Below, in pieces: positions 26,501 to 34,890 of a stretch of DNA of 45,464 nucleotides. Source of the DNA: Shewanella sairae (GTDB taxonomy: Bacteria; Pseudomonadota; Gammaproteobacteria; Enterobacterales; Shewanellaceae); NCBI RefSeq assembly GCF_023283535.1, contig NZ_JAKILT010000043.1:1-45464 (forward strand), written 5' to 3'. The position numbers and the translations under genes were made by a program. Each line of letters starts with the position of its first letter. The stretch's first letter is position 1. The notes beneath the pieces are model-generated. The model did not search any database and was not told where the DNA came from. It worked only from the letters and a program-made list of their open reading frames with translations.

Positions 26501-26528
26501 TATACGCCGAGCAGCAAAAAATGGATCA
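26501..26528 (-). promoter_or_regulatory. ECF11-type autoregulatory promoter of the sigma-chrR operon
   Basis: On the minus strand TGATCC (26528-26523), a 16-base spacer and CGTATA (26506-26501). TGATCC is the known -35 element of RpoE-ChrR regulons. Position 54-81 bases upstream of the chosen start supports self-activation by the sigma factor. Confidence 0.75.
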
Positions 26529-26562
26529 GGTTATTTTGATAAGTGACAAACTTTTTTAAGTG

Positions 26563-26614
26563 GTTCCTGACGAGCCATTGATTTTTATACTATTTGGCAC
26601 AGTATGTCAGGAAC
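26563..26614. repeat. Inverted repeat GTTCCTGAC ... GTCAGGAAC
   Basis: Perfect 9-base arms separated by 34 AT-rich bases, between the sigma-factor promoter and the Lon-N gene. No U-run. Meaning unknown; it might be a weak terminator, a split operator or a repeat. Confidence 0.4.
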
Positions 26615-26709
26615 ATGTATTTTCAAACGGCGTAAGTCATTATTTTTATTTGCTTATTGTTTAATTGGGTATTTAAAAATATTTCTAATATGATGATTTT
26701 ATTTGAAAA

Positions 26710-27261
26710 TTATTTTAAGACGTTATTTAGCATGGTTAATGCTAACTGATGATCTTTGGCAGCAATACAATGCTGTTTTTCAGTGGGGGTCAGTGGCAAG
26801 ATCTCTATCCAACGTTGACAAACCCAGCTCAAGTTAGTGAAGTCCGAAAGTTTATATTGGCTTAGGTGTTCTGGATACTCTGCAAGCAAGTCTTTTAAAA
26901 TAGACGTGTATTTTACTTGTTGTTCGGTAATGGGCTGAGCTTCCCAGCTAGGGACTGGAGTAACATTGCCTCTTTTTAGGCCGTCATCTTCAATAGTATA
27001 AGTACCTAATTCAAACTTTTCGATACCGACTACTGTTACGCCAAGTAAGCCGTCCTCCAATGTTTCAAAGTCTATGATTTTGCAGCGTGTACCTACGGGG
27101 AGAAGTGTTTTGCTGTCTTCTGCGAGCATACAAGCACCAAAGCCAAGATCGTTTTTCAATGACTCTTTTACGAGTCTTTGGTATCTCGGCTCGAAAATCC
27201 TTAACTTAGTAAAGCCATCGGGCAAGATGCATATCTGTAATGGAAAAAGCGGTAATTTCAT
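26710..27261 (-). CDS. Lon N-terminal-domain (substrate-binding) protein
   Basis: 183 residues comprising only the LON substrate-binding domain: MKLPLFPLQICILPDGFTKLRIFEPRYQRLV at the start and GTRCKIIDFETLEDGLLGVTVVGIEKFEL in the core. ATPase and protease domains are absent, as in other stand-alone LON-domain proteins of proteobacteria; function unproven. A weak AGAAG precedes the ATG. Confidence 0.87.
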   Translation of the reverse strand: MKLPLFPLQICILPDGFTKLRIFEPRYQRLVKESLKNDLGFGACMLAEDSKTLLPVGTRCKIIDFETLEDGLLGVTVVGIEKFELGTYTIEDDGLKRGNVTPVPSWEAQPITEQQVKYTSILKDLLAEYPEHLSQYKLSDFTNLSWVCQRWIEILPLTPTEKQHCIAAKDHQLALTMLNNVLK

Positions 27262-27434
27262 AATACTTCTTATGAGAAATGACTATCACTTGATACGTTA
27301 ACCGCAAGCATCTCGATCAGTTTATCTATGATGAATGTTTTGCTCGTGCGAGCTGGAGGCTAAATTCAGCAATTGATTTTAAATTAATCTTGTTCTTGGC
27401 ACTAATTTGTGGGGTAGGTACATGATTTATGTGT

Positions 27435-27461
27435 TAAAAAAATATAACCTAAGGCCAGAAT
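27435..27461 (+). promoter_or_regulatory. Possible FliA (sigma-28) promoter of cheV
   Basis: TAAA, exactly 15 bases, then GCCAGAAT (consensus GCCGATAA), 20 bases before the cheV ATG. Spacing and the GCC core fit; the second half of the -10 does not, and the short distance to the ATG would leave a leader of only about 10-15 bases. Confidence 0.35.
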
Positions 27462-27481
27462 GAGAAAAACAAGGATCCCTG

Positions 27482-28426
27482 ATGACTCAAATGCTAGCAA
27501 GTGTCGACCAACGCACAAAACTGGTTGGTGAAAATCGACTTGAGTTATTACTGTTTCGAATTAGTGCCACTCAACTATTTGCCATTAACGTTTTTAAAGT
27601 TAAAGAAGTGGTTAAAGTTCCTCCATTAAGCACCATGCCAGGAAGCCATGGCAGCATTATTGGCGTCGCTAACCTTCGTGGCTTATCAATCCCGGTTATT
27701 GATTTGCGCAGAGCAATTGGTTTTAGACCGTCAGTTATTCACCCTGAAAGTAATTTGATTGTTACCGAGTATAACCGTTCGGTTCAGGGTTTTTTGGTTG
27801 ATAAAGTGGAGCATATTGTCAATCTGACTTGGGGAGATATATTACCGCCACCTAAAACGGTTGGACGCGATAATTACCTGACAGCAATTACACGGATTGA
27901 GTATCAAGACAAGCAGGAACTGGTTTCAATTATTGATGTTGAAAAGGTACTGGCTGAGATCATTCATTATGATATTTGCTTATCGGAAGGGGTGTTAGAT
28001 GAACAGCTATTGCCTGCTATGTATGGCAGAAAAGTCCTAATCGCTGATGACTCGGCGACCGCGAGAAGGCAAGTTCGTGAAACACTTGAACAGCTAGGTT
28101 TGGAAGTGATTGAAGCAACCGACGGTTTGATGGCGCTGAATCTGCTTAAAAGCTGGTGTGATGAAGGAAAATTGATAACCGATCACATATTAATGCTGAT
28201 TACAGATGCGGAAATGCCGGAAATGGACGGTTATAAACTGACACACGAAATTAGAAGTGATAAACGTATGGCGGATCTATTTATTACGTTAAATACTTCG
28301 TTAAGTGGCAGCTTTAATAACGCTATGGTTGAGAAGGTTGGTTGTAATCGTTTTATTTCTAAATTTCAACCGGATCTTCTGGTTGAGGTCGTTCAAGATA
28401 GGCTGAGAGAAGCCTTATCAAATTAA
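27482..28426 (+). CDS. cheV: Chemotaxis coupling protein CheV
   Basis: 314 residues: a CheW-like domain (about 20-165; LLLFRI, FAINVFKVKEVV, IIGVANLRGLSIPVIDL) joined to a response-regulator receiver (about 183-310) with acidic pair D189-D190, phosphorylation site D242 (LITDAEMPEMDG) and a Lys near FISKF. It couples receptors to CheA and is itself phosphorylated, tuning sensitivity. AAGGA stands seven bases before the ATG. It may work with the Aer-like receptor at 2.8 kb; no other che genes are here. Confidence 0.95.
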   Translation: MTQMLASVDQRTKLVGENRLELLLFRISATQLFAINVFKVKEVVKVPPLSTMPGSHGSIIGVANLRGLSIPVIDLRRAIGFRPSVIHPESNLIVTEYNRSVQGFLVDKVEHIVNLTWGDILPPPKTVGRDNYLTAITRIEYQDKQELVSIIDVEKVLAEIIHYDICLSEGVLDEQLLPAMYGRKVLIADDSATARRQVRETLEQLGLEVIEATDGLMALNLLKSWCDEGKLITDHILMLITDAEMPEMDGYKLTHEIRSDKRMADLFITLNTSLSGSFNNAMVEKVGCNRFISKFQPDLLVEVVQDRLREALSN

Positions 28427-28432
28427 GGTAAT

Positions 28433-28459
28433 GAGCATGCTAGTTTAGCTAGCGTGCTC
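28433..28459. terminator. Hairpin shared by convergent cheV and zinc-ribbon genes
   Basis: An 11-bp stem (GAGCATGCTAG / CTAGCGTGCTC, one G-U pair) with loop TTTAG. The minus-strand gene's TAA stop is inside the loop region. It lacks a U-run, so it is a terminator candidate only. Confidence 0.55.
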
Positions 28460-29089
28460 TTCGCGCAGATCGCTAAGCACTTGCTTTTTCAACTCAGGTA
28501 CAGCGGCAATATTAATTTGGGCAATGCGCACTGCATAACCGAATCTATTCTTACCAACGATTGCTATGACATCTTCCAAAAAGCGTTTATCAAGGGTGAA
28601 TTGCTTTGCGTAAAATTGAATCGCTTGGCTAACCGAGCGGTAATTAACCCCATCAAAGCTAAACGAGGCATTGTAACCATAATCATCTAAGACGATGCCG
28701 TTTAAACTGAGTGTCCAGCCACTATAATTGACTCTGTCTCTAGCGATTTCATACATCATCCAAGCACTTTTTTTAAAGCCGCCAAAGACTTTATCTTCAA
28801 ACTCAGATTCTTCTAATTCTTGCTTAGTCCAGTTGATACCTATGACTAAATGCTTTTCGTAGATGCGCATCAACTCATCCTTTACCGCCATATTGCAGTC
28901 CCAAATAGAAGTTAGCTTATGTTGCTTAGCGAGACGAAGGCATTCTTTACAACATGGCACCGTGAGGGATGGGTGCGGGGTATGAGCTTCTTTTATATAA
29001 CTCCACTCTTGATTACTTGGCTCACCACAAAACCAGCAGCAATGTCTGCGGTCAAATGGGATATCAATTAATGGCGCTATATCGAGCAA
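28445..29089 (-). CDS. Conserved hypothetical protein with N-terminal zinc-ribbon-like Cys pairs
   Basis: 214 residues. Near the N-terminus HCCWFCGEP and, 24 residues later, CCKECLRLA form two CxxC-type pairs likely to bind zinc; the rest is mixed helix/strand with a WMMYEIARDR segment and a C-terminal FLEDVIAIVGKNRFGYAVRIAQ. I cannot name the family; a nucleic-acid role is only suggested by the zinc ribbon. I choose the TTG at 29089 because TAAGGAG is seven bases upstream; the TTG at 29140 has no ribosome site. Confidence 0.7.
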   Translation of the reverse strand: MLDIAPLIDIPFDRRHCCWFCGEPSNQEWSYIKEAHTPHPSLTVPCCKECLRLAKQHKLTSIWDCNMAVKDELMRIYEKHLVIGINWTKQELEESEFEDKVFGGFKKSAWMMYEIARDRVNYSGWTLSLNGIVLDDYGYNASFSFDGVNYRSVSQAIQFYAKQFTLDKRFLEDVIAIVGKNRFGYAVRIAQINIAAVPELKKQVLSDLREEHAS

Positions 29090-29157
29090 AACATTACTCC
29101 TTAAAGTAAAGGCTACTACTGTGTGAATATGGATAGACAATAAGGCTATATAAAAAC

Positions 29158-29188
29158 AGAGCGTACAATGGGTTAAATTGTACGCTCT
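29158..29188 (-). terminator. Intrinsic terminator after the DUF2750 gene
   Basis: A 12-bp perfect stem, AGAGCGTACAAT / ATTGTACGCTCT, with a 7-base loop, followed on the minus strand by GTTTTTATA. Confidence 0.85.
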
Positions 29189-29227
29189 GGAGTCAATCGT
29201 AATGTAACCAATGAAGGTTACTATTGA

Positions 29228-29587
29228 TTATTCTTTTTCAACGCCGACTAGTGATGTGGCAAGCACGATAGGATCGACTTCTTGGCATTCTTGTTCTGCA
29301 ACCCAGTCAACACCAATAAGCACGCCGTCGTCATTTAGGTCGCTTACCCAATACTCAAGAAATTCTTCTAAGGTAATCGCTACAGCTGAATAGCCTTCCC
29401 ATTCTTCTGTGCAGTGGCTTTTTGCTTGAGCTTCTTCAGACCATAAAGGCATCACGTCAGTGGCTTCATATTCAGAAGAGTCACAAACAACCCAGCCTTC
29501 ACCGCTTTCATCTTGAAGGCCCCAAACAACTTGGGATTGCTTTACGTTATTGATGAAGTTTTCTAATGCAGGAGTCATTTCAGTCAT
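29228..29587 (-). CDS. DUF2750 domain-containing protein
   Basis: A 119-residue acidic protein. The opening FINNVKQSQVVWGLQDESGEGWVVCDSSEY, the centre VMPLWSEEAQAKSHCTEEWEGY and the end L.EFLEYWVSDLNDDGVLIGVDW are the full DUF2750 pattern. Function unknown. AAGAGA precedes the ATG. Confidence 0.88.
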   Translation of the reverse strand: MTEMTPALENFINNVKQSQVVWGLQDESGEGWVVCDSSEYEATDVMPLWSEEAQAKSHCTEEWEGYSAVAITLEEFLEYWVSDLNDDGVLIGVDWVAEQECQEVDPIVLATSLVGVEKE

Positions 29588-29962
29588 GATTAATCTCTTG
29601 TTTGGTTAGATATAAATGAGCCTGTACTCAATGACTAGTAGTCTGCAGTTGGCTTGGCATTTTAGCAAGTCATTTAGTGTTTTTATCTCAAGTCAAAAAG
29701 GCGCATATTCGATAATGGTCTGTCTTTTGAGTGTAATTTAGGCGGTTGCAACGAAAAGGTTATCTAGGCGCAATATTTAAGTGAATTTAGGCTATATTAT
29801 GCAGTTATCATAGTATGGTTATTGATATTGAAAGCATCAAGTTTTACTTGAACCTATGTTTAATTGAAGAGGCGGTCACCTTTAAATTAAGTAAGTTTAA
29901 GGTAGGGTTAATTCTTTCAAGTCACTTTATACGTTACAGTCATCATTTTTGGGAGTCTTCTA
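29588..29962. other. Intergenic region, DUF2750 gene / transglycosylase gene
   Basis: 375 AT-rich bases between divergent genes. Apart from an imperfect palindrome ACCTTTAAA...TTTAAGGT (29878-29903), 60 bases before the transglycosylase start, I see nothing specific. Confidence 0.4.
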
Positions 29963-31150
29963 TTGTTTAAATCAATCCCCCTGGCTACGGCGCTTCTTTT
30001 AAGCAGTTCTGCTGCAATGGCTACAGAGCAGCCAAATTGGGCAACTTGTGTCGCCGATCTGCAACAAACCGCAAAAGCCGAAGGCTTATCGCAAAACACC
30101 ATTGATACCACATTGGCACAAGTTAAATATGTACCCAGAGTTATTGAGCTTGATAACAAGCAGCCTGAGTTCAGTCAGTCTTTTGAAAACTATTTTACCA
30201 AGCGGGTAACAGAATGGCGTGTGGCCCAAGGCCGAAAATTATATCAAGAGCATAAGCAACTCTTACATAAACTTGCCAAGGAATATGGTGTTCCGCCGCA
30301 GTACTTATTGGCATTTTGGGGGCTTGAAACAAATTTTGGCTCTTACAAAGGAAAAATGTCAGTGCTTGATTCGCTGGCAACATTAGCGTGTGACCCAAGA
30401 CGTAGCACTTACTTTACCCAAGAGTTGATGCAAGCGTTAAAGCTTAAAGAGCGTTATAACTTTGCCGAAAGTGACATGGTTGGTTCGTGGGCTGGCGCGA
30501 TGGGGCATACCCAGTTTATGCCTTCTGCTTATGCTAAGTATGCGGTAGACGGCGATGGTGATGGTAAAGCGGATTTATGGAATAGCACCACAGATGCATT
30601 AACTTCAGCGGCGCACTTTTTACAAAATTTAGGTTGGAAGCGCAATGAACGCTGGGGGCGAGAAGTGAGTTTACCTGCAGACTTTTCCTATGCGCACCTA
30701 GGTAAGGCGCAGGCGCAACCATTAACGCGTTGGGCTGAGTTGGGGATAACCCAAACAAATGGTCAGCCGTTGAGTACGCCTGATATGAAGGCTGCGCTTT
30801 ATTTGCCGTCTGGGCATACCGGTCCAGCATTTCTTGCTTACGATAATTTCGATGTGATCATGCGTTGGAATCGTTCAACATTCTATGCGATTGCCGTCGG
30901 TCACCTTGCCGATAGAATTAACGGTGGCGTGGCGTTAAATGTGGCGCCTCCTAAGATGCCAAACCTGAGCCGCGCCCGAGTCAAAGAGCTACAACAACAG
31001 CTTAATGCTCAAGGCTATGATGTCGGTAAGCCGGACGGTATTTTAGGCTCAAAATCAGTGAAAGGCTTACAAGCTTATCAAAAGTCGCAGGGCTTAGTGG
31101 CCGATGGCTACCCAGATGAAGCGACTTTTAAAGCCTTGAAAGTCAATTAG
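29963..31150 (+). CDS. Lytic murein transglycosylase, MltB family, with peptidoglycan-binding domain
   Basis: A 395-residue periplasmic enzyme that cleaves peptidoglycan to 1,6-anhydro-muropeptides. Signal peptide ends near AMA (residue 20); the catalytic Glu is E122 in FWGLETNFGSYKG; GAMGHTQFMPSAY and DGDGDGKADLW are the MltB-family signature and calcium-loop region; a PG_binding_1 domain fills about 338-395 (VKELQQQLNAQGYDVGKPDG). No lipobox, so soluble rather than lipoprotein. The TTG start is supported by GGGAG seven bases upstream. Confidence 0.92.
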   Translation: MFKSIPLATALLLSSSAAMATEQPNWATCVADLQQTAKAEGLSQNTIDTTLAQVKYVPRVIELDNKQPEFSQSFENYFTKRVTEWRVAQGRKLYQEHKQLLHKLAKEYGVPPQYLLAFWGLETNFGSYKGKMSVLDSLATLACDPRRSTYFTQELMQALKLKERYNFAESDMVGSWAGAMGHTQFMPSAYAKYAVDGDGDGKADLWNSTTDALTSAAHFLQNLGWKRNERWGREVSLPADFSYAHLGKAQAQPLTRWAELGITQTNGQPLSTPDMKAALYLPSGHTGPAFLAYDNFDVIMRWNRSTFYAIAVGHLADRINGGVALNVAPPKMPNLSRARVKELQQQLNAQGYDVGKPDGILGSKSVKGLQAYQKSQGLVADGYPDEATFKALKVN

Positions 31151-31205
31151 CTTTTACTTCATTGATGTCAAATTAGGCATAGGGTAAGCCACCGCGTTTA
31201 CAGAT

Positions 31206-31238
31206 AAAAAGATGCAATCATAAAGATTGCATCTTTTT
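31206..31238. terminator. Terminator after the transglycosylase gene
   Basis: A 14-bp stem AAAAAGATGCAATC / GATTGCATCTTTTT with loop ATAAA and a U-run on the plus strand. Confidence 0.88.
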
Positions 31239-31290
31239 TATTGCTCGCTTAAATTAGCTAACGTTTGTTGGTTATTTTGATAGGAGTTAC

Positions 31291-32154
31291 ATGGACGATT
31301 TATCACATGCACAGCGACAGCGTCTAGCGTTTATCGATTTTAGTTTGCAATACTTTGGCAAGGTTTCTCGTCAAGATATGATTACTAAATTTGCCACTGG
31401 ACTTGCCGCTGCGACGCGAGACTTTCAGTTATATAAAACACTGGCACCGGACAACATGCGTTTGGTCCATCAAACTAAAAGTTATCATCGTTTAGCGTCT
31501 TTTGTGCCTTTGTTCTCTCATCAACCCGAATCGATATTACATGGTCTAGCTAAAGGCTTTGGAGATGGATTATCACATCCTGTACAGCCAAGTGAAGTGT
31601 GTATTGATGCATTACAGTTGATTCATCCCGACACTGTTGTTATTGCGGCCTTGATGCGCGCGATACAAGATAATAAAGCACTTGATATTACTTATGTGTC
31701 AGTGTCTTCCGGTGAAAAGCGTCGACAAATTGTACCCCATGCTTTGGTGAATAATGGTCAACGTTGGCACGTTCGTGCATTTGACCGCAGTCATTCAATA
31801 TTCACTGATTTTGTTGCGACGCGAATTAAAACAATCAGCGAAAGTATGACGGAGGTGGGCGAGCTAGAAGCCAGTGATAAGGATAGTTATTGGCATCAAG
31901 AAGTTGAATTAACCTTGATTGCTCATCCGTCGTTATCGCATCCAGAGGCAATAGAACTTGATTATCAGATGCAAGATAAACAGCTTAAATTAACCTGCCG
32001 AGCGGCATTAGCTGGTTACCTGCTGCGCCAGTGGAGCGTTGATTGCTCTGCTAAGCATCAGATTAACTCAGGAGTGTGCCAATTAGCTTTAGCGAATCAC
32101 GCAGTACTTGAGCAAATTGAACATCTATCGATTGTGCCTGGCGCCAAGTATTAG
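31291..32154 (+). CDS. WYL-domain transcriptional regulator of BrxR/CapW-like architecture
   Basis: A 287-residue regulator. The N-terminal winged helix (QRLAFIDFSLQYFGKVSRQDMITKFATGLAAATRDFQLYKTLAPDNM) matches the opening of BrxR/CapW-type repressors, followed by a WYL ligand-binding domain (ALDITYVSVSSGEKRRQIVPHALVNNGQRWHVRAFD) and a WCX-like C-terminus. WYL proteins sense nucleic acids or nucleotides and BrxR/CapW often guard phage-defence loci, but no BREX, CBASS or restriction genes are nearby, so its target is open. AGGAG precedes the ATG. Confidence 0.85.
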   Translation: MDDLSHAQRQRLAFIDFSLQYFGKVSRQDMITKFATGLAAATRDFQLYKTLAPDNMRLVHQTKSYHRLASFVPLFSHQPESILHGLAKGFGDGLSHPVQPSEVCIDALQLIHPDTVVIAALMRAIQDNKALDITYVSVSSGEKRRQIVPHALVNNGQRWHVRAFDRSHSIFTDFVATRIKTISESMTEVGELEASDKDSYWHQEVELTLIAHPSLSHPEAIELDYQMQDKQLKLTCRAALAGYLLRQWSVDCSAKHQINSGVCQLALANHAVLEQIEHLSIVPGAKY

Positions 32155-32308
32155 CAGCATGAAGCTTAAGCATGAAGCCTAAATAGGCTGGTTTAACCTT
32201 AGTTAGCATCGCTCTTGTGGGCGAAACCGTCAGCAAATACAATATAAAGTAGAGCCTTGCAGTGAGTTTTGGTAAGCTGCAGCCATTAAATTAGAGTTAA
32301 GGAATACC

Positions 32309-32791
32309 ATGAATATTAAAGATGATTCAGTTGTGCAGTTTAACTACACATTACGTGATGAGCAGGGCGAAGTATTAGAAACTAACGAAGGGTTAGATCC
32401 AATTGCTTATCTTCATGGTCATGACAATATGATGCCTGGCGTTGAAGATGCATTGGCTGGCAAAGAAGTCGGTGCTAAATTTTCAGTGACTTTACCTGCA
32501 ACTGAAACCTATGGTGAACGTAATGAAGATGCTGAGCAGCGTGTTTCTGTTAAACATCTTCAAGGCGCGAGTGTTTGGAAGCCGGGCATGCGCGCACTGA
32601 TCAGCACTGATCAAGGTCAACGCCAAGTGACTATCTTAAAAGTGGGTAAATTTATGGCAACTGTGGATGTTAACCATCCGCTCGCTGGCCGTGAACTGAC
32701 TTTTGACTTAGAAGTGATGGATGTACGCGACGCAACGAGCGAAGAGATCGCTCATGGTCACGCCCATGGTAAAGGTGGTCACCACCACTAA
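32309..32791 (+). CDS. FKBP-type peptidyl-prolyl isomerase, SlyD-like
   Basis: A 160-residue folding catalyst and chaperone. The FKBP half-sites (VVQFNYTLRDEQGEVLETN, YLHGHDNMMPGVEDALAGKEVG) flank an insert-in-flap segment (about 70-125) as in SlyD, and NHPLAGRELTFDLEVMDVRDA closes the fold. The tail HGHAHGKGGHHH is a short histidine-rich metal-binding end like SlyD's, though shorter. AAGGA precedes the ATG. It could be a SlyD paralogue rather than SlyD itself. Confidence 0.9.
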   Translation: MNIKDDSVVQFNYTLRDEQGEVLETNEGLDPIAYLHGHDNMMPGVEDALAGKEVGAKFSVTLPATETYGERNEDAEQRVSVKHLQGASVWKPGMRALISTDQGQRQVTILKVGKFMATVDVNHPLAGRELTFDLEVMDVRDATSEEIAHGHAHGKGGHHH

Positions 32792-32818
32792 GCTTAATTC
32801 GCTTACAAGTTGTTGATT

Positions 32819-32844
32819 AAGCCCGACTGATGTCGGGCTTTTTA
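32819..32844 (+). terminator. Terminator after the SlyD-like gene
   Basis: Stem AAGCCCGAC / GTCGGGCTT, loop TGAT, followed by TTTT. Confidence 0.88.
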
Positions 32845-32878
32845 TTGACGTATTAGTATTACACAGAGTCGGTAAATC

Positions 32879-33097
32879 ATGGTTATTGCGTTTTCTGCAG
32901 GTAAGTTAATTGTTTCACCCTTTGAAATACAGGCGCGGCTTGATAATGGTTGCCTGTTATACGCAATGGTTGATGACATCAAGTTTCATGATGATGCCTT
33001 AATGCTAGTCGCTGATGCTGGCGCTGTTCGTTGGAACATTAAGCTGGATTCAAACGAACAGCTACAAGAGGTAAAAGGTGAGCTAGGTATAGGCTAA
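32879..33097 (+). CDS. DUF3389 family protein
   Basis: 72 residues, beginning MVIAFSAGKLIVSPFEIQARL and containing the strand pair DALMLVADAGAVRWNIKLD; this is the DUF3389 pattern found in Vibrio and Shewanella. Function unknown. The ribosome site is weak. It ends just before the yqjG remnant. Confidence 0.78.
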   Translation: MVIAFSAGKLIVSPFEIQARLDNGCLLYAMVDDIKFHDDALMLVADAGAVRWNIKLDSNEQLQEVKGELGIG

Positions 33098-33101
33098 TTA
33101 A

Positions 33102-33591
33102 CTAGCTGTTAAAGTCGAGACTAGGGCCTTCAGGCACAATACGAGTCGGACTGATTGTGTCGTGGCTAAAATAGTAATGCAGTTTAATATGCTCAAAATT
33201 AACGCTAGCCGCAATACTAGGCGTTTGATAAATCGCCTTAACGTATCGTTGTAGATTAGGGTAATCGATGATGCGTTTTTTATTGATTTTTTCCTGCGAA
33301 CTCCCAACCATTGCTGAGCATGTGCGGCTCAACCACTGACACACTAATAACCTGTTCCAATTGTTTAAGACTGCGCATGATAAGTGTTCTATGAGCCCAA
33401 GGACAGGCGAGGGAGACATACAAATGGTAACGGTTTGATTCAGCCTTATAACCCAAAGTACCGGCTCGCTTAGGTTTACCATCTGCCGTGACCCAGTGCC
33501 TAAAGCTTGATTCCTGTCGTTGAAATTCACCATTACTTTCTTTAGTTGAATACCACTGTTCTACCCATTTTCCATTCTGAAGAAGTCCCAT
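33102..33591 (-). pseudogene. yqjG: Broken glutathionyl-hydroquinone reductase (YqjG/ECM4), internal deletion
   Basis: The first about 97 codons are an intact YqjG N-terminus (MGLLQNGKWVEQWY..., catalytic Cys in SLACPWAHRTLIM, SVSVVEPHMLSNGWEF). Then sequence jumps, in a different frame, to the C-terminal part: KKRIIDYPNLQRYVKAIYQTP, NFEHIKLHYYFSHDTISPTRIVP, ending SLDFNS. Compared with E. coli YqjG (328 residues) roughly 170 central codons are gone and the frame is shifted, giving a stop soon after the junction (near 33280). The enzyme, which reduces glutathionyl-hydroquinones, cannot be made. Confidence 0.9.
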
Positions 33592-33830
33592 TATCTAGCT
33601 TCCTTTTTTAAGTGATAGGACAAAGGTTAAGCGTAATTGAGAAATGTTCAAAGAAGAATGAACAGGTATTTTTTATCGCTGACAGTCTTAGGCTTGCACG
33701 TTAGTTAGCAAAAGGGGGAGGGCTAACGAGTTAACCTGATTCTATGGTTAACTTTTTAGAGAGTATGGGCTAGAGCGTTATCGACTGGTATGATTCTATT
33801 ATCTAAATTGTTTACATAATAAGAGAAAAA

Positions 33831-34511
33831 ATGTCTAACACTACACTTGAGCGTATTACGATTGAACCTAAGGTTAGCGCCAAAGCGTGCGTGATCTGGC
33901 TACACGGACTAGGAGATTCAGGCGCAGGTTTCGCGCCAATCGTGCCAGCATTAGGTTTAGGCGAAGATCATGCTATCCGCTTTGTATTCCCTCATGCTCC
34001 AGAGCAAGCCGTGACGATTAACGGCGGTTACGTGATGCGAGCTTGGTACGATATTAAAAGTATGGATCTGCATGATAGGGCTGACTTGAGCGGCGTTTTA
34101 CAAAGTGAGCAACAGATCCTAACGCTGATAGCAGAGCAAATTGCGAGTGGAATACCAAGTGAAAATATCGTTTTGGCAGGTTTTAGCCAAGGTGGCGTAA
34201 TGAGCTTATTTACGGCATTGAGATTAGATAAAAAGCTGGCAGGTATTATGGCTTTGTCTTGTTATTTACCCAGTGGCGATGCTTTGCCTGAAGCGCTTGC
34301 CGATACCAATAAAACAACCGCTATTTTACAGCACCATGGTGTTGATGATGAGGTTGTGCCATTAAGCGCAGGCTCTCTTGCACATGAGCTACTTAAAAAG
34401 TCTGGCTTCGCTACAAGTTGGACAACTTATAACATGGGCCATAGCGTGGTACCTGAGCAAATTCGTGATATCTCCAACTGGTTACAGGCCGTCCTTTCAC
34501 ACGTAAAGTGA
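33831..34511 (+). CDS. Alpha/beta-fold carboxylesterase (phospholipase/carboxylesterase family)
   Basis: A 226-residue serine esterase: oxyanion segment VIWLHGLGDSGAGF, nucleophile S119 in AGFSQGG, aspartate in HHGVDDEVVP and His in NMGHSVVPE, all in the right order for the abhydrolase_2 (EstB/YpfH/acyl-protein thioesterase-like) family. Predicted cytoplasmic. AAGAGA precedes the ATG. The physiological ester is unknown. Confidence 0.9.
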   Translation: MSNTTLERITIEPKVSAKACVIWLHGLGDSGAGFAPIVPALGLGEDHAIRFVFPHAPEQAVTINGGYVMRAWYDIKSMDLHDRADLSGVLQSEQQILTLIAEQIASGIPSENIVLAGFSQGGVMSLFTALRLDKKLAGIMALSCYLPSGDALPEALADTNKTTAILQHHGVDDEVVPLSAGSLAHELLKKSGFATSWTTYNMGHSVVPEQIRDISNWLQAVLSHVK

Positions 34512-34890
34512 ATTTATTGCTAATTATTCCTCTTCCAAGGGCGAAAAACCAAGTTCGCCCTGTTTTCATATCAAAACAATCCCGCCTTGTCGTAAGTAAG
34601 TCTAAATTTACATTTAATATTCTGATTTTGTATGGTTTTTAATAGTCTTTATCTACGGTTCAATTTTTATGGTTACGATGTTTATTGCACATTTGTAAGC
34701 ATGTTCTTAATCATGAACAGTTAATCTGTTAAATCGTTTATAAAAGAGTCGTTTAGAACACGATGTGTAATAAATGTGACACATATTTTGCCTAAGCTTT
34801 GCTAAGATGGCGACCAGCAAAAGGAAATGATGCTTTTTGCTAAACAATTAATAAAACGAATTATAAAAAATAATCAAGGGGTTGATTGTA
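34512..34890. other. Intergenic region, esterase / 5'-nucleotidase genes
   Basis: 379 bases. A terminator for the esterase lies at 34538-34566. The rest is very AT-rich; ATGTGACACAT-like bases near 34773-34783 resemble half of a CRP site but the other half is missing. No Pho-box heptamers were seen. Confidence 0.45.
34538..34566 (+). terminator. Terminator after the esterase gene
   Basis: Stem AGGGCGAA / TTCGCCCT with an 8-base loop followed by GTTTTC. Confidence 0.7.

Noticed and set aside
31291..34511. Phage-defence island around the WYL regulator
   Set aside because: The neighbours are a SlyD-like isomerase, DUF3389, a broken yqjG and an esterase; no nuclease, helicase, methylase, cyclase or toxin gene is present.
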